From Desulfobacterales bacterium (lineage in GTDB: Bacteria; Desulfobacterota; Desulfobacteria; Desulfobacterales; C00003106): DNA of 17,559 nt. This document shows positions 6,812-13,768 of this stretch, one piece after another. The translations under genes and the position numbers were made by a program. Within the stretch, counting starts at the first letter, position 1. Each line of letters opens with the position of its first letter. Location: NCBI GenBank assembly GCA_030672555.1, contig DAOVGD010000080.1, positions 1 to 17,559 on the forward strand, in the 5' to 3' direction. The notes under the pieces are model-generated. The model was not told where the DNA came from and did no database searches. It saw only the letters and a program-made list of their open reading frames with translations.

Positions 6812-8590
6812 ATGAGTGAAAAAAACGAAAAACTTCCTACTCACAAGGAGTTGGAAAAAGAATTAAGCGCCTATTTGACCAAAAAATACGGCGATCGCAT
6901 AAGAATCATTTCACCTTTTGTCCTCCCTAAAAAAGAGGCATTTGAGGAAGAAAGTGAGGATGGAGACAAATCAAAAGGGCGAGCCAAGATTAATTTTTCT
7001 ATTAAACCAGAAGAATTGGAAGCTTTTCTCGAGCAATATGTGGTCCAACAGTCGGACGCCAAAGCTATCCTTGCCACAAAGATTTGTACACATTTTAACC
7101 GCATCAGATACGCTCAAACCCATCTCGAAGAGGATGAAGAAAACATTCTGGGAGGGATAAAAAACAATATCCTTCTGATCGGCCCTACCGGTGTAGGAAA
7201 GACCTATCTTATTAAGCTGATCGCCAATAAAATAGGCGTACCTTTTATCAAGTGTGACGCTACAAAATTTAGTGAAACCGGCTACGTAGGCGGCGATGTC
7301 GAAGACATTATCCGGGATCTCGTTCGAGAAGCCGACGATGACATTGAGTTGGCTGAATGCGGTATTGTGTATATCGATGAAATTGACAAAATCGCTGCAA
7401 GTCCTAATCTGGTAGGACCTGATGTTTCACGTGCCGGTGTACAACGTGCTCTATTAAAACCCATGGAAGAGACCGAGGTCGATTTAAAGACACCTCATGA
7501 TCCGATTTCCATGCTTCAAGAAATAGAACGATACCGTAAGACAGGGAAACGGGAAAGGCGCACGGTCAATACAAAGAATATCCTTTTTATTATGAGCGGC
7601 GCATTTAATGCTCTTGCAGAAATTATAAAGAAACGGATGGTGGATAGTGTAATCGGATTCGGGGCCACCATTGCGAAGAAAAACGACAATATCGACTTTC
7701 TGCAGTACGCTAAATCCGAAGACCTGATCGAATTCGGATTTGAGTCAGAGTTTATCGGCCGCATTCCGGTTGTTACCAGTTTAGCAGAGCTGTCTGAAGA
7801 TGATCTGTACGCCATTTTGCAAAATCCAAATAACCCTATAATATTAAACAAAAAAAGGGACTTAAAAGCATACGACATTGAAATCAAGTTCGACAACAAG
7901 GCCCTGCGTATGCTGGCCAAAAAGGGGGTTGCCGAACAGACAGGAGCCCGAGGACTTGTAAGCGCCATTGAAAAGGCTCTTTTAATTTTTGAAAAAAAGT
8001 TGCCCTCCACAGAGATCAAGAAGTTTTCAGTAACAGAAAGAGTGATAAAGAACCCTGAAAAGGAACTAAAGGCACTTCTTGCCGCACCGTTTGATCCCAA
8101 GTGGGATGAGATCCTTGAAAAGATTAAAGCGGAAGAGAAAGAGGCTGTAAAAACCTATGTAACCAGAAATAAGGAAGACCTCGCCCAAAGACATGATCTC
8201 ACTCTGAGTGAATCTCAATTAGAACTTATTGCTCTATGTTACGCATCACAGGCCATGGATGTTCCGGGCGTCCTAAAAAAGATCAAGTCCATATATGCGA
8301 AAATCAAACAGTTGGAAGACTATTTTATGAAATCGAACGGCCTTCAGGTTAGGTTCGACGATGAAGCACGCGACTTTATAGCCTCCATGATTATAGAATC
8401 TAAAAAGACATTTGGAGATTTTTATAAGCTGCTAAAGGGAGATTTCGAATACGGATTCAGGCTCATCCAGGAAAAGACCGGAAAACAAAAATTTACCATA
8501 ACAAAGAAAGAATTGGAAAATCCGGAACAATACTTGAACGATATGATTAAGGCAGAATATATAGACGACATAGCGAAGGATCTTGAATAA
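6812..8590 (+). CDS. Atypical ClpX-like AAA+ unfoldase
   Basis: 592 residues from ATG 6812 (CGGAG 6 nt upstream). The AAA+ core is clearly ClpX/HslU-type: Walker A GPTGVGKT (124-131), pore loop GYVG (157-160), Walker B IVYIDEID (185-192), arginine finger in EFIGR (R317) and sensor 2 GAR (378-380). IGF at 281-283 in SVIGFGA matches the ClpX loop that docks on ClpP, so partnership with ClpP is plausible. Differences from ClpX: no N-terminal zinc-binding domain, but an acidic 1-75 region instead; a basic insert (about 238-252, KTGKRERR) where ClpX has its RKH loop; and an extra, mainly helical and charged C-terminus of about 170 residues (424-592) that I do not recognise. It probably unfolds a special set of substrates. 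It lies 29 nt before hemB. Confidence 0.85.
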   Translation: MSEKNEKLPTHKELEKELSAYLTKKYGDRIRIISPFVLPKKEAFEEESEDGDKSKGRAKINFSIKPEELEAFLEQYVVQQSDAKAILATKICTHFNRIRYAQTHLEEDEENILGGIKNNILLIGPTGVGKTYLIKLIANKIGVPFIKCDATKFSETGYVGGDVEDIIRDLVREADDDIELAECGIVYIDEIDKIAASPNLVGPDVSRAGVQRALLKPMEETEVDLKTPHDPISMLQEIERYRKTGKRERRTVNTKNILFIMSGAFNALAEIIKKRMVDSVIGFGATIAKKNDNIDFLQYAKSEDLIEFGFESEFIGRIPVVTSLAELSEDDLYAILQNPNNPIILNKKRDLKAYDIEIKFDNKALRMLAKKGVAEQTGARGLVSAIEKALLIFEKKLPSTEIKKFSVTERVIKNPEKELKALLAAPFDPKWDEILEKIKAEEKEAVKTYVTRNKEDLAQRHDLTLSESQLELIALCYASQAMDVPGVLKKIKSIYAKIKQLEDYFMKSNGLQVRFDDEARDFIASMIIESKKTFGDFYKLLKGDFEYGFRLIQEKTGKQKFTITKKELENPEQYLNDMIKAEYIDDIAKDLE

Positions 8591-8619
8591 CAAGACACTG
8601 TTTCGAAAGGACACGAAAA

Positions 8620-9591
8620 ATGCTCTTCCCTGATTACAGACCGAGACGATTGAGGCAGAACGAACAATTCAGACGGATGATCCGGGAAACCAAGCTTTCC
8701 GTGGATGATCTGATCCTCCCCCTTTTTGCAATTGGCGGCAAAAATGTCAAAAATCCGATTCCTTCCATGCCGGGACACTATCAGATGTCCATTGATAATA
8801 TCGTCAAGTTGGCAAAACGCGCAAGGGATCTCGGGATACCCGCTATCATGCTTTTTGGAATCCCGGACAAAAAAGATCCCCTGGGCACCCAGGCACATGC
8901 AAAAAACGGAATCGTACAAAGGACCGTGAAAGAGTTGAAAAACAAGGCCCCTGATCTGGTTGTAATCACTGATGTCTGTCTATGTCAATACACAGACCAT
9001 GGACACTGCGGTGTAGTGCAGGAAGGTATTATAGATAATGACACCACTCTTGAGATCCTGGCAAAAATAGCCCTTTCTCATGCCCAGGCCGGAGCAGACA
9101 TGGTAGCGCCTTCGGATATGATGGACGGACGAGTAGCTGAAATACGGGAGACTTTGGACGAAAGCGGATTCACCGGGATACCGATCATGTCGTATGCCGC
9201 CAAGTACTGCTCAGCCTTTTACGGTCCTTTTCGCCAGGCAGCCGAATCATCACCCAAGTTTGGAGATCGCCGTACCTATCAGATGGATCCGGCCAACAGC
9301 CAGGAAGCCATACGGGAAGTCACCATGGATGTTGAAGAAGGCGCTGACATTATTATGGTGAAACCGGCCCTTCCCTATCTGGATATTATTGCGCGAATAT
9401 GTGAAGAAATCGATTTGCCGATTGCTGCCTACAATGTAAGCGGAGAATATTCCATGGTCAAGGCTGGTGAAAAAATGGGCTGGCTCGACGGCAAACGAAC
9501 CATGATGGAGATGTTAATCTCCATAAAACGGGCCGGCGCAGATATGATTTTGACCTATTTTGCCATTGAAGCTGCGGAAGAGCTTGGTTAA
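8620..9591 (+). CDS. hemB: Porphobilinogen synthase (delta-aminolevulinic acid dehydratase)
   Basis: 323 residues, the usual length. The enzyme condenses two 5-aminolevulinate molecules to porphobilinogen, the second common step of tetrapyrrole (haem, sirohaem, B12) synthesis, in the cytoplasm. The two active-site lysines are K195 (SYAAKYCSAFYGPFR) and K248 (IMVKPALPYLD), the latter forming the Schiff base. The metal site DVCLCQYTDHGHCG (C120, C122, C130) is the three-cysteine zinc type rather than the Mg-dependent aspartate type. AAAGGA precedes the ATG by 8 nt. No other haem genes are in the window. It ends 4 nt before inverted-repeat element 6 and converges on efp. Confidence 0.97.
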   Translation: MLFPDYRPRRLRQNEQFRRMIRETKLSVDDLILPLFAIGGKNVKNPIPSMPGHYQMSIDNIVKLAKRARDLGIPAIMLFGIPDKKDPLGTQAHAKNGIVQRTVKELKNKAPDLVVITDVCLCQYTDHGHCGVVQEGIIDNDTTLEILAKIALSHAQAGADMVAPSDMMDGRVAEIRETLDESGFTGIPIMSYAAKYCSAFYGPFRQAAESSPKFGDRRTYQMDPANSQEAIREVTMDVEEGADIIMVKPALPYLDIIARICEEIDLPIAAYNVSGEYSMVKAGEKMGWLDGKRTMMEMLISIKRAGADMILTYFAIEAAEELG

Positions 9592-9595
9592 ACAA

Positions 9596-9726
9596 GGGCC
9601 GTCCAGAAATGGTAGATTTTGTCCCAAGACAAGGCCGCACAAAGGTTTCTACCGCAGGCGTAGTCCCGCCTGGGCGGGACGGAGAACGCAGTATTGGGAC
9701 AAAAGATGCCATTTCTGGACGGTCCT
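9596..9726. repeat. Structured inverted-repeat element, copy A (element 6)
   Basis: Outer arms: CCGTCCAGAAATGG (9599-9612) and its complement (right end about 9709-9722), continued after a 4-nt mismatch by TTTTGTCCCAA and its complement. The middle holds a perfect hairpin GTCCCGCC-TG-GGCGGGAC (9663-9680). It fills the gap between the convergent genes hemB and efp, and its right end overlaps the efp stop codon. A second copy is at 11609-11755. It may act as a two-way terminator as well as being a MITE-like mobile repeat. Confidence 0.85.
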
Positions 9727-10282
9727 AAGCTCTTTCCACGTATTCTCCCGTCCGCGTATCTACTTTAATCTTATCACCTTCGTTTACAAACAACGGCACA
9801 TTGAGCGTATACCCCGTCTCAAGGGTAGCCGGCTTTGTAACGCCAGTCGCAGTATCGCCCTTAACCCCCGGTTCCGATTGTGTGACGGTAAGGATTACAA
9901 AAGTTGGAAGATCTAAGCCGATCGGTTGGTTATTATAAAACAATACCTTTAACGTAATATTTTCCAAGAGAAAGTTCCGGTTGTCACCGACGTATTCCTC
10001 AGTCAAAAATATCTGTTCATACGTTGCATTGTCCATCATGCAGTATGTGTCGCCGTCTTTATACAGATACTGCATCTCCTTTTCTTCAAGGTCCGGTCTT
10101 CCCACCTTCTCTCCGGAACGAAACGTCTGGTCCAGGACTCGTCCGGTGATCATGTTCTTCAATTTTGTCCTTACAAATGCCCCGCCCTTGCCAGGCTTGA
10201 CATGAAGAAACTCTATAATCACAAACGGCTTGCCGTCTATTTCTATTTTAAGTCCTTTTCTAAAATCTGAAGTACTATACAT
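9725..10282 (-). CDS. efp: Translation elongation factor P
   Basis: 185 residues with the three EF-P domains: KOW-like N-terminal (about 1-63), OB domain II (64-125) and C-terminal OB domain III (126-185) with the signature around EPGVKGDTATG. EF-P enters the ribosomal E site and relieves stalling at polyproline. The tip loop reads PGKGGAF, with K32 in the place of the lysine that is modified (beta-lysylation or similar) in many bacteria; the modifying genes are not in the window. It lies on the minus strand downstream of the aroQ gene in the same direction, separated from it by inverted-repeat element 7. The stop TAG overlaps the edge of element 6. Confidence 0.97.
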   Translation of the reverse strand: MYSTSDFRKGLKIEIDGKPFVIIEFLHVKPGKGGAFVRTKLKNMITGRVLDQTFRSGEKVGRPDLEEKEMQYLYKDGDTYCMMDNATYEQIFLTEEYVGDNRNFLLENITLKVLFYNNQPIGLDLPTFVILTVTQSEPGVKGDTATGVTKPATLETGYTLNVPLFVNEGDKIKVDTRTGEYVERA

Positions 10283-10321
10283 GTTTTCTCTTACGTCCTT
10301 CCTTTGTTATTACTTATTCAA

Positions 10322-10434
10322 TATCCTCTTAACAACTTGGAGCATTGGAGTGATGGAGTGTTGATCGTTCTTTTTCCATCATTCCATTACTCCAATACTC
10401 CGTGATCGATTATCCACCAAATATGAAGAGGATA
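10322..10434. repeat. Imperfect inverted repeat of GGAGTATT words (element 7)
   Basis: Outer 9-bp arms TATCCTCTT (10322-10330) and AAGAGGATA (10426-10434) are perfect. Inside, GGAGCATTGGAGTGATGGAG (10339-10358) pairs with 10377-10402 with about 3 mismatches. The inner arm repeats GGAG-N4 three times with a period of 8. It ends 3 nt before the aroQ stop region and fills most of the gap to efp. Confidence 0.8.
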
Positions 10435-10437
10435 CAA

Positions 10438-11172
10438 TCATTTGATCAATTTGCTTAATGCTTGCAACGCAAGGAGATAACCCAATTTACCCAATCCCGC
10501 TATCTGGGCTGTGGCAACGTCCGACGTCATTGATTTGTGCCGAAATGGTTCTCTTCTGTAAATATTCGACAGGTGTACTTCAATGATGGGAACATCCAGA
10601 ATGAGCAGTGCATCTCTGATGGCAACGCTTGTATGGGTATATGCAGCAGGGTTTATAATAACTCCCTGACAATTTCGAACAGCTTCGTGGATTTTCTCCA
10701 CTATGGCACCCTCATGATTTGACTGAAAGGTCTCCACAGTGAGCCCCAATTTTTCACCCTCGGCAGCAAGCTCTGAATTAATCTCATCCAATGTCGCTGT
10801 TCCGTAGATACCCTTTTCTCTCTTTCCCAACATATTCAAATTAGGACCATGAATTACCAGAACATGCTTTTTCACCGATTCTCTCCTTTTCAACCTTTCC
10901 TTTTTATCCTGGATTGCACCCAGCCAATTTTCAAGGACTTTTAATATCTTTTCATCCTTTTTGCCTTCTCCGCTCAGGGATTTATCGGTCTCCCCACCCA
11001 ACCCTTTTTCAAGATCCTCCAATGTCTTTTTTAATTCAACATTGTCCGGATTCTCAAGGCACAGCTTTCGGTAAACAGATATCCCCTTATCCAAAAAGCC
11101 CTGCTTGATATATAGCCTGGCCAATGTCTCGGTCGGCACTTCTTCTAAGTTGTCTTCGTTTCGTTCTACCAT
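10438..11172 (-). CDS. aroQ: Type II 3-dehydroquinate dehydratase with N-terminal TPR-like extension
   Basis: 244 residues. Residues 100-244 are a complete type II dehydroquinase, which makes 3-dehydroshikimate in the shikimate pathway. The catalytic set is present: R118 and Y123 (GKREKGIYG), N174 and H180 (INPAAYTHTS), H200 (EVHLSN) and R211, each exactly 99 higher than in the Mycobacterium tuberculosis enzyme. Residues 1-99 are extra: a TPR-like helix pair (about 14-56, LARLYIKQGFLDKGISVYRK) and a charged linker. The family normally starts at residue 100 here. That position is a GTG with its own strong ribosome binding site, so the dehydratase may also be made alone. The dehydratase call is firm; the role of the extension is unknown. 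Confidence 0.93.
   Translation of the reverse strand: MVERNEDNLEEVPTETLARLYIKQGFLDKGISVYRKLCLENPDNVELKKTLEDLEKGLGGETDKSLSGEGKKDEKILKVLENWLGAIQDKKERLKRRESVKKHVLVIHGPNLNMLGKREKGIYGTATLDEINSELAAEGEKLGLTVETFQSNHEGAIVEKIHEAVRNCQGVIINPAAYTHTSVAIRDALLILDVPIIEVHLSNIYRREPFRHKSMTSDVATAQIAGLGKLGYLLALQALSKLIK
10873..10888 (-). promoter_or_regulatory. Internal ribosome binding site and GTG start inside the aroQ frame
   Basis: On the minus strand, AAGGAG (10883-10888) stands 7 nt before GTG (10873-10875), codon 100 of the long frame. Translation from this GTG would yield a 145-residue protein beginning MKKHVLVIHGPNLNMLG, the normal length and start of a free-standing AroQ. Confidence 0.65.
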
Positions 11173-11242
11173 TGCGTAATCTGTCCCAGCTCATTTAATG
11201 GCCGGGAAAACATATCAATTTTTTAAAACAAGTCAAGAGTTG

Positions 11243-11533
11243 CTACTTTTTCTTTTCTTCTTCCTCTCCCTTAAACTGATAGATAACCTCGTCTCTCGCA
11301 ACCATCCCCAGTTCTTCCCGTGCCACTTCTTCTATGTATTCCGGATCATTTTTTAACCGTTCAATGTTACGATAGAAATCCTGATTTTCCTTTTTGAGGG
11401 CATCATTGACACCGGCCAGATGATCAGATTCGGATTTCAAATGGTATAGATCAATCGCTCCTTTCTCCCCGAATATGATGCATAGGAGAAGAGAAAAAAA
11501 GATTACTACCCATGCAACAATAAGTAACCGCAT
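11243..11533 (-). CDS. Septum formation initiator family protein (FtsB/DivIC-like)
   Basis: 96 residues from ATG 11533. Residues about 2-21 form one membrane segment (LLIVAWVVIFFSLLLCIIF), followed by a coiled coil (about 28-65) and the conserved tail DPEYIEEVAREELGMVARDEVIYQF, which is the FtsB/DivIC signature. These bitopic proteins join FtsL and FtsQ in the divisome and help trigger septal peptidoglycan synthesis. The open frame continues upstream to 11656, but that part is translated repeat sequence and is rejected. No clear ribosome binding site precedes the ATG because a 14-bp tandem repeat abuts it. The gene ends about 70 nt before the aroQ start on the same strand, so the two are probably co-transcribed. 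Confidence 0.88.
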   Translation of the reverse strand: MRLLIVAWVVIFFSLLLCIIFGEKGAIDLYHLKSESDHLAGVNDALKKENQDFYRNIERLKNDPEYIEEVAREELGMVARDEVIYQFKGEEEEKKK

Positions 11534-11539
11534 GATCGA

Positions 11540-11567
11540 TTTTGGATTGCGGATTTTGGATTGCGGA
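11540..11567 (-). repeat. 14-bp tandem repeat just before the FtsB-like start codon
   Basis: TTTTGGATTGCGGA occurs twice without error (11540-11553 and 11554-11567), followed by TTC. It lies 6 nt upstream of the ATG (minus strand) and occupies the place where the ribosome binding site should be. Confidence 0.85.
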
Positions 11568-11608
11568 TTCAAGTGCTCCAGTTCCCCCCACTCCGGTTTT
11601 TCTACCTT

Positions 11609-11755
11609 TAGTGTCCATCCAGAAATGGTAGATTTTGTCCCAAGACAAGGCCGCACAAAGGTTTTTACCGCAGGCGTAGCAGCGCTACGTTGAGGATAGA
11701 AACCTGCGGAGAACGCAGTATTGGGGCAAAAGATGCCATTTCTGGGGGGACACTA
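11609..11755. repeat. Structured inverted-repeat element, copy B (element 6 family)
   Basis: The outer arms TAGTGTCC-N2-CCAGAAATGG (from 11609) and their complement (to 11755) match closely. The inner sequence through GACAAGGCCGCACAAAGG is identical to copy A. The centre differs: it has CGTAGC-AGC-GCTACG (11676-11690) nested in CCGCAGG...CCTGCGG (about 11669-11709) instead of copy A's GC hairpin. Its right end abuts the stop codon of the TPR lipoprotein (giving TAGTAG). No transposase is near, so it is non-autonomous if mobile. Confidence 0.85.
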
Positions 11756-12697
11756 CTAATCATGACACGGGTTCTCATACGCCTCCCCACTCAGCCATCT
11801 CTGGATGAATGATTCTGTCAGGCTTATGTCGACATTGTGCTTAAGGGATAATTCTTGCAAATATTTTATTGTATTGTTGACATCATTGGAACATCCAAGC
11901 AGGGCATAAACTTTTGCGCTCCGCTTCCATCTCTCTATTGCTTTCTTTTCTTTTCCGGCTCTGGAAAACGCCAGCCCCATGTAAAATAGATCATCAGCCA
12001 TACCTTTATAAAACCCAATCCTTTGATCACATTCAAGAGCCTTGGCAAAAAAAGAAGCGGCTTTTTCAAATCTGTCGGTTTCAAGCATTAGATTCCCCAG
12101 GGCAGAATTTACAGATGCGCTTTGCGAAGAGTCATATTGTTCTGTTTCCTTTAGGCAGTCTATAAGCAATTTTTCCGCCTCTTGGTACTTTTTCTGCTTT
12201 GTACAGAGAACGCCCTTGTTGTTCAGAATAGTAATCCATACTTTTCTGTCCTTGGCGTTGAGCGCCATATCGGCCGCCTTGTCAAGCACATCTTCTGCTT
12301 CGTCTAAGTTTCCCATTGCTACTAATGCCGCCGCCTTGTTAGAAAGCGTCTTGGCTGCTTCTCCCTCCTGGCCCAGATGTAGATATATCCGGTATGCCTC
12401 ATCGAAGTATAAGAGAGCGCTATCACAATCCCCCATTCTTTGATGAATACTCCCCAAGTTATTCAGGCTCATTGCAACTCCATCGACTACATCTGAAGCC
12501 GAATAGAGTTCGTGGGCCCTCAAAAAATGCTCCAGGGCTCTATCGTAACACCCTTTTTGATACCACTTGAGCCCTTTCTGTATCTGTTTTGCGCCGGCGC
12601 TTAAATGTTCCGGTACGGGGGTTACAGATCTCCCCCAGCCACACGCAAAAAGAGAGATGGAAAGAAGTAACATAATCGTGATCTTTACTCTATTCAT
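11756..12697 (-). CDS. TPR-repeat lipoprotein at the end of the Mla-type operon
   Basis: 313 residues. The N-terminus (MNRVKITIMLLLSISLFAC) is a lipoprotein signal with a lipobox at C19, so the mature protein should be anchored to a membrane, probably the outer one. Residues about 36-290 are a row of six or so tetratricopeptide repeats with the usual spacing (for example LNNLGSIHQRMGDCDSALLY and LNNKGVLCTKQKKYQEAEKL). Such arrays bind protein partners. The ATG overlaps the stop of mlaD by 4 nt (12694-12697), so the two are translationally coupled and likely work together. No MlaC, VacJ or PqiC-type lipoprotein gene is present. This protein may take the outer-membrane partner role; that is inference. 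Confidence 0.82.
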   Translation of the reverse strand: MNRVKITIMLLLSISLFACGWGRSVTPVPEHLSAGAKQIQKGLKWYQKGCYDRALEHFLRAHELYSASDVVDGVAMSLNNLGSIHQRMGDCDSALLYFDEAYRIYLHLGQEGEAAKTLSNKAAALVAMGNLDEAEDVLDKAADMALNAKDRKVWITILNNKGVLCTKQKKYQEAEKLLIDCLKETEQYDSSQSASVNSALGNLMLETDRFEKAASFFAKALECDQRIGFYKGMADDLFYMGLAFSRAGKEKKAIERWKRSAKVYALLGCSNDVNNTIKYLQELSLKHNVDISLTESFIQRWLSGEAYENPCHD

Positions 12698-13641
12698 TTT
12701 CTCAACCCCATATCTATATTCTCACCTTCCGGCTCCTGGGGGAGGTGAGAACGTATAAGAAAGCTTTTCTGGACAGATTTAACCGCCTTGTCGATTTCTT
12801 CTACGCCATCTCTTATTTCTTGCACTCCCCGTTTTGTGGATTTTGTTATTTTGGGCACATCGTAGCTTCCTTCTTCTATGTTCTTAAGTGTTCTCTTAAT
12901 AATTGTAACCGATTCTTTTATATCAGCCATAACTTCCGGGGTAGCGCTTTCGACACTATCCAATATCTTCCCAAGCTTATCTATTTCAACATACAACTTT
13001 TGCAAAGGCTCTTTCGATCTAAGCAGCGCCCCAAACGTTCCTTCTCCATGTTCAAGGTAACCTGTAATCTTTTCAATGTGGGCAAGCGTTTTGTCGACAT
13101 TATCCAGGGATGTAAACAAGGGGCCTCCGGGCTCCGTCAACTGATCAATCATTTTGGATACATCCTGGGCTGCTTCTATAATCATCTTGGACGTTTTTTC
13201 GACCTCAAATTCCGCCAAAATATCCTGCAGAGACTTTTTGTCCTTTGAAGGGATCAATCCCTCAGGCGGTATGGGCGCAGCTGCGGCAGTCCCAGGTGTA
13301 ATTGAAACATATTCCGAGCCTATAAATGTTGGGCTTTCCACCACTGCTATAGAATCAGCCCTTATCCTCGAGGCATAATCTTCCAAGATACTCAACTCTA
13401 CCTTGACCCTGTCCTCTTCTACCACAATACTCTTAACCTTACCGATGTCAGCCTTGTAGAGTTTTACCACGGCATTTGGACTTAGGTTGTAAGCTTCTTT
13501 AAAAACCGTATAATAGGTTACATACTCTTTAAACCAATCTTTTCCTCTTCCCAACATCACAATAGTAGTCAATAGTAGTATGATTAGCACCACCATAAAA
13601 AGCCCTACAACCTTTTCCATTCTACTAAAGCTCAGTTCCAT
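12694..13641 (-). CDS. mlaD: MlaD-family MCE domain protein
   Basis: 315 residues. A single N-terminal membrane helix (about 11-31) anchors it in the inner membrane. Residues about 43-118 form one MCE domain (NLSPNAVVKLYKADIGKVKS, then a hydrophobic strand pattern ending FIGSEYVSITPG). Residues 135-300 are long, helical and probably coiled-coil, longer than the short tail of E. coli MlaD and closer to MCE proteins that form tunnels across the periplasm (such as LetB/PqiB or mycobacterial Mce). It should bind phospholipid and form a hexamer on the permease. GGGAGG lies just before the ATG. The downstream TPR lipoprotein overlaps it by 4 nt. Confidence 0.92.
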   Translation of the reverse strand: MELSFSRMEKVVGLFMVVLIILLLTTIVMLGRGKDWFKEYVTYYTVFKEAYNLSPNAVVKLYKADIGKVKSIVVEEDRVKVELSILEDYASRIRADSIAVVESPTFIGSEYVSITPGTAAAAPIPPEGLIPSKDKKSLQDILAEFEVEKTSKMIIEAAQDVSKMIDQLTEPGGPLFTSLDNVDKTLAHIEKITGYLEHGEGTFGALLRSKEPLQKLYVEIDKLGKILDSVESATPEVMADIKESVTIIKRTLKNIEEGSYDVPKITKSTKRGVQEIRDGVEEIDKAVKSVQKSFLIRSHLPQEPEGENIDMGLRK

Positions 13642-13657
13642 AGCCCTCCCACTTAAA

Positions 13658-13768
13658 TGCCTAAAGTGCCTAAAATGCCTAAAGTGAGCTAAAGTTAAGG
13701 ATGTTAATCAGTAAATATGGACTGCCTTTAACTTTAGGCACAAGACACTTTAGCTCACTTTAGGCACT
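13658..13768. repeat. Inverted repeat of TGCCTAAAG words (element 8)
   Basis: Perfect 19-bp arms, GCCTAAAGTGAGCTAAAGT (13677-13695) and its complement (13747-13765). The left side carries further TGCCTAAA(G/A) copies at 9-nt spacing from 13658. An inner arm, CCTTTAACTTTAGGC (13725-13739), pairs with the left side too. The right arm contains the last codons and the TAA stop of the ABC ATPase-like gene (13760-13762). Confidence 0.85.

Noticed and set aside
7516..8100. 194-residue open frame on the minus strand inside the ClpX-like gene
   Set aside because: It lies opposite conserved AAA+ motifs (IGF, EFIGR, sensor 2), shows no family resemblance and has no start signals.
9599..9722. Element 6 copies as remnants of a transposase gene
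   Set aside because: The copies are only about 130-150 bp, consist of nested hairpins and contain no transposase-like coding sequence; MITE-like or structural elements fit better.
11534..11656. Upstream extension of the FtsB-like frame
   Set aside because: The added residues are translated from inverted-repeat element 6B and the 14-bp tandem repeat, and precede the membrane helix with unrelated sequence.
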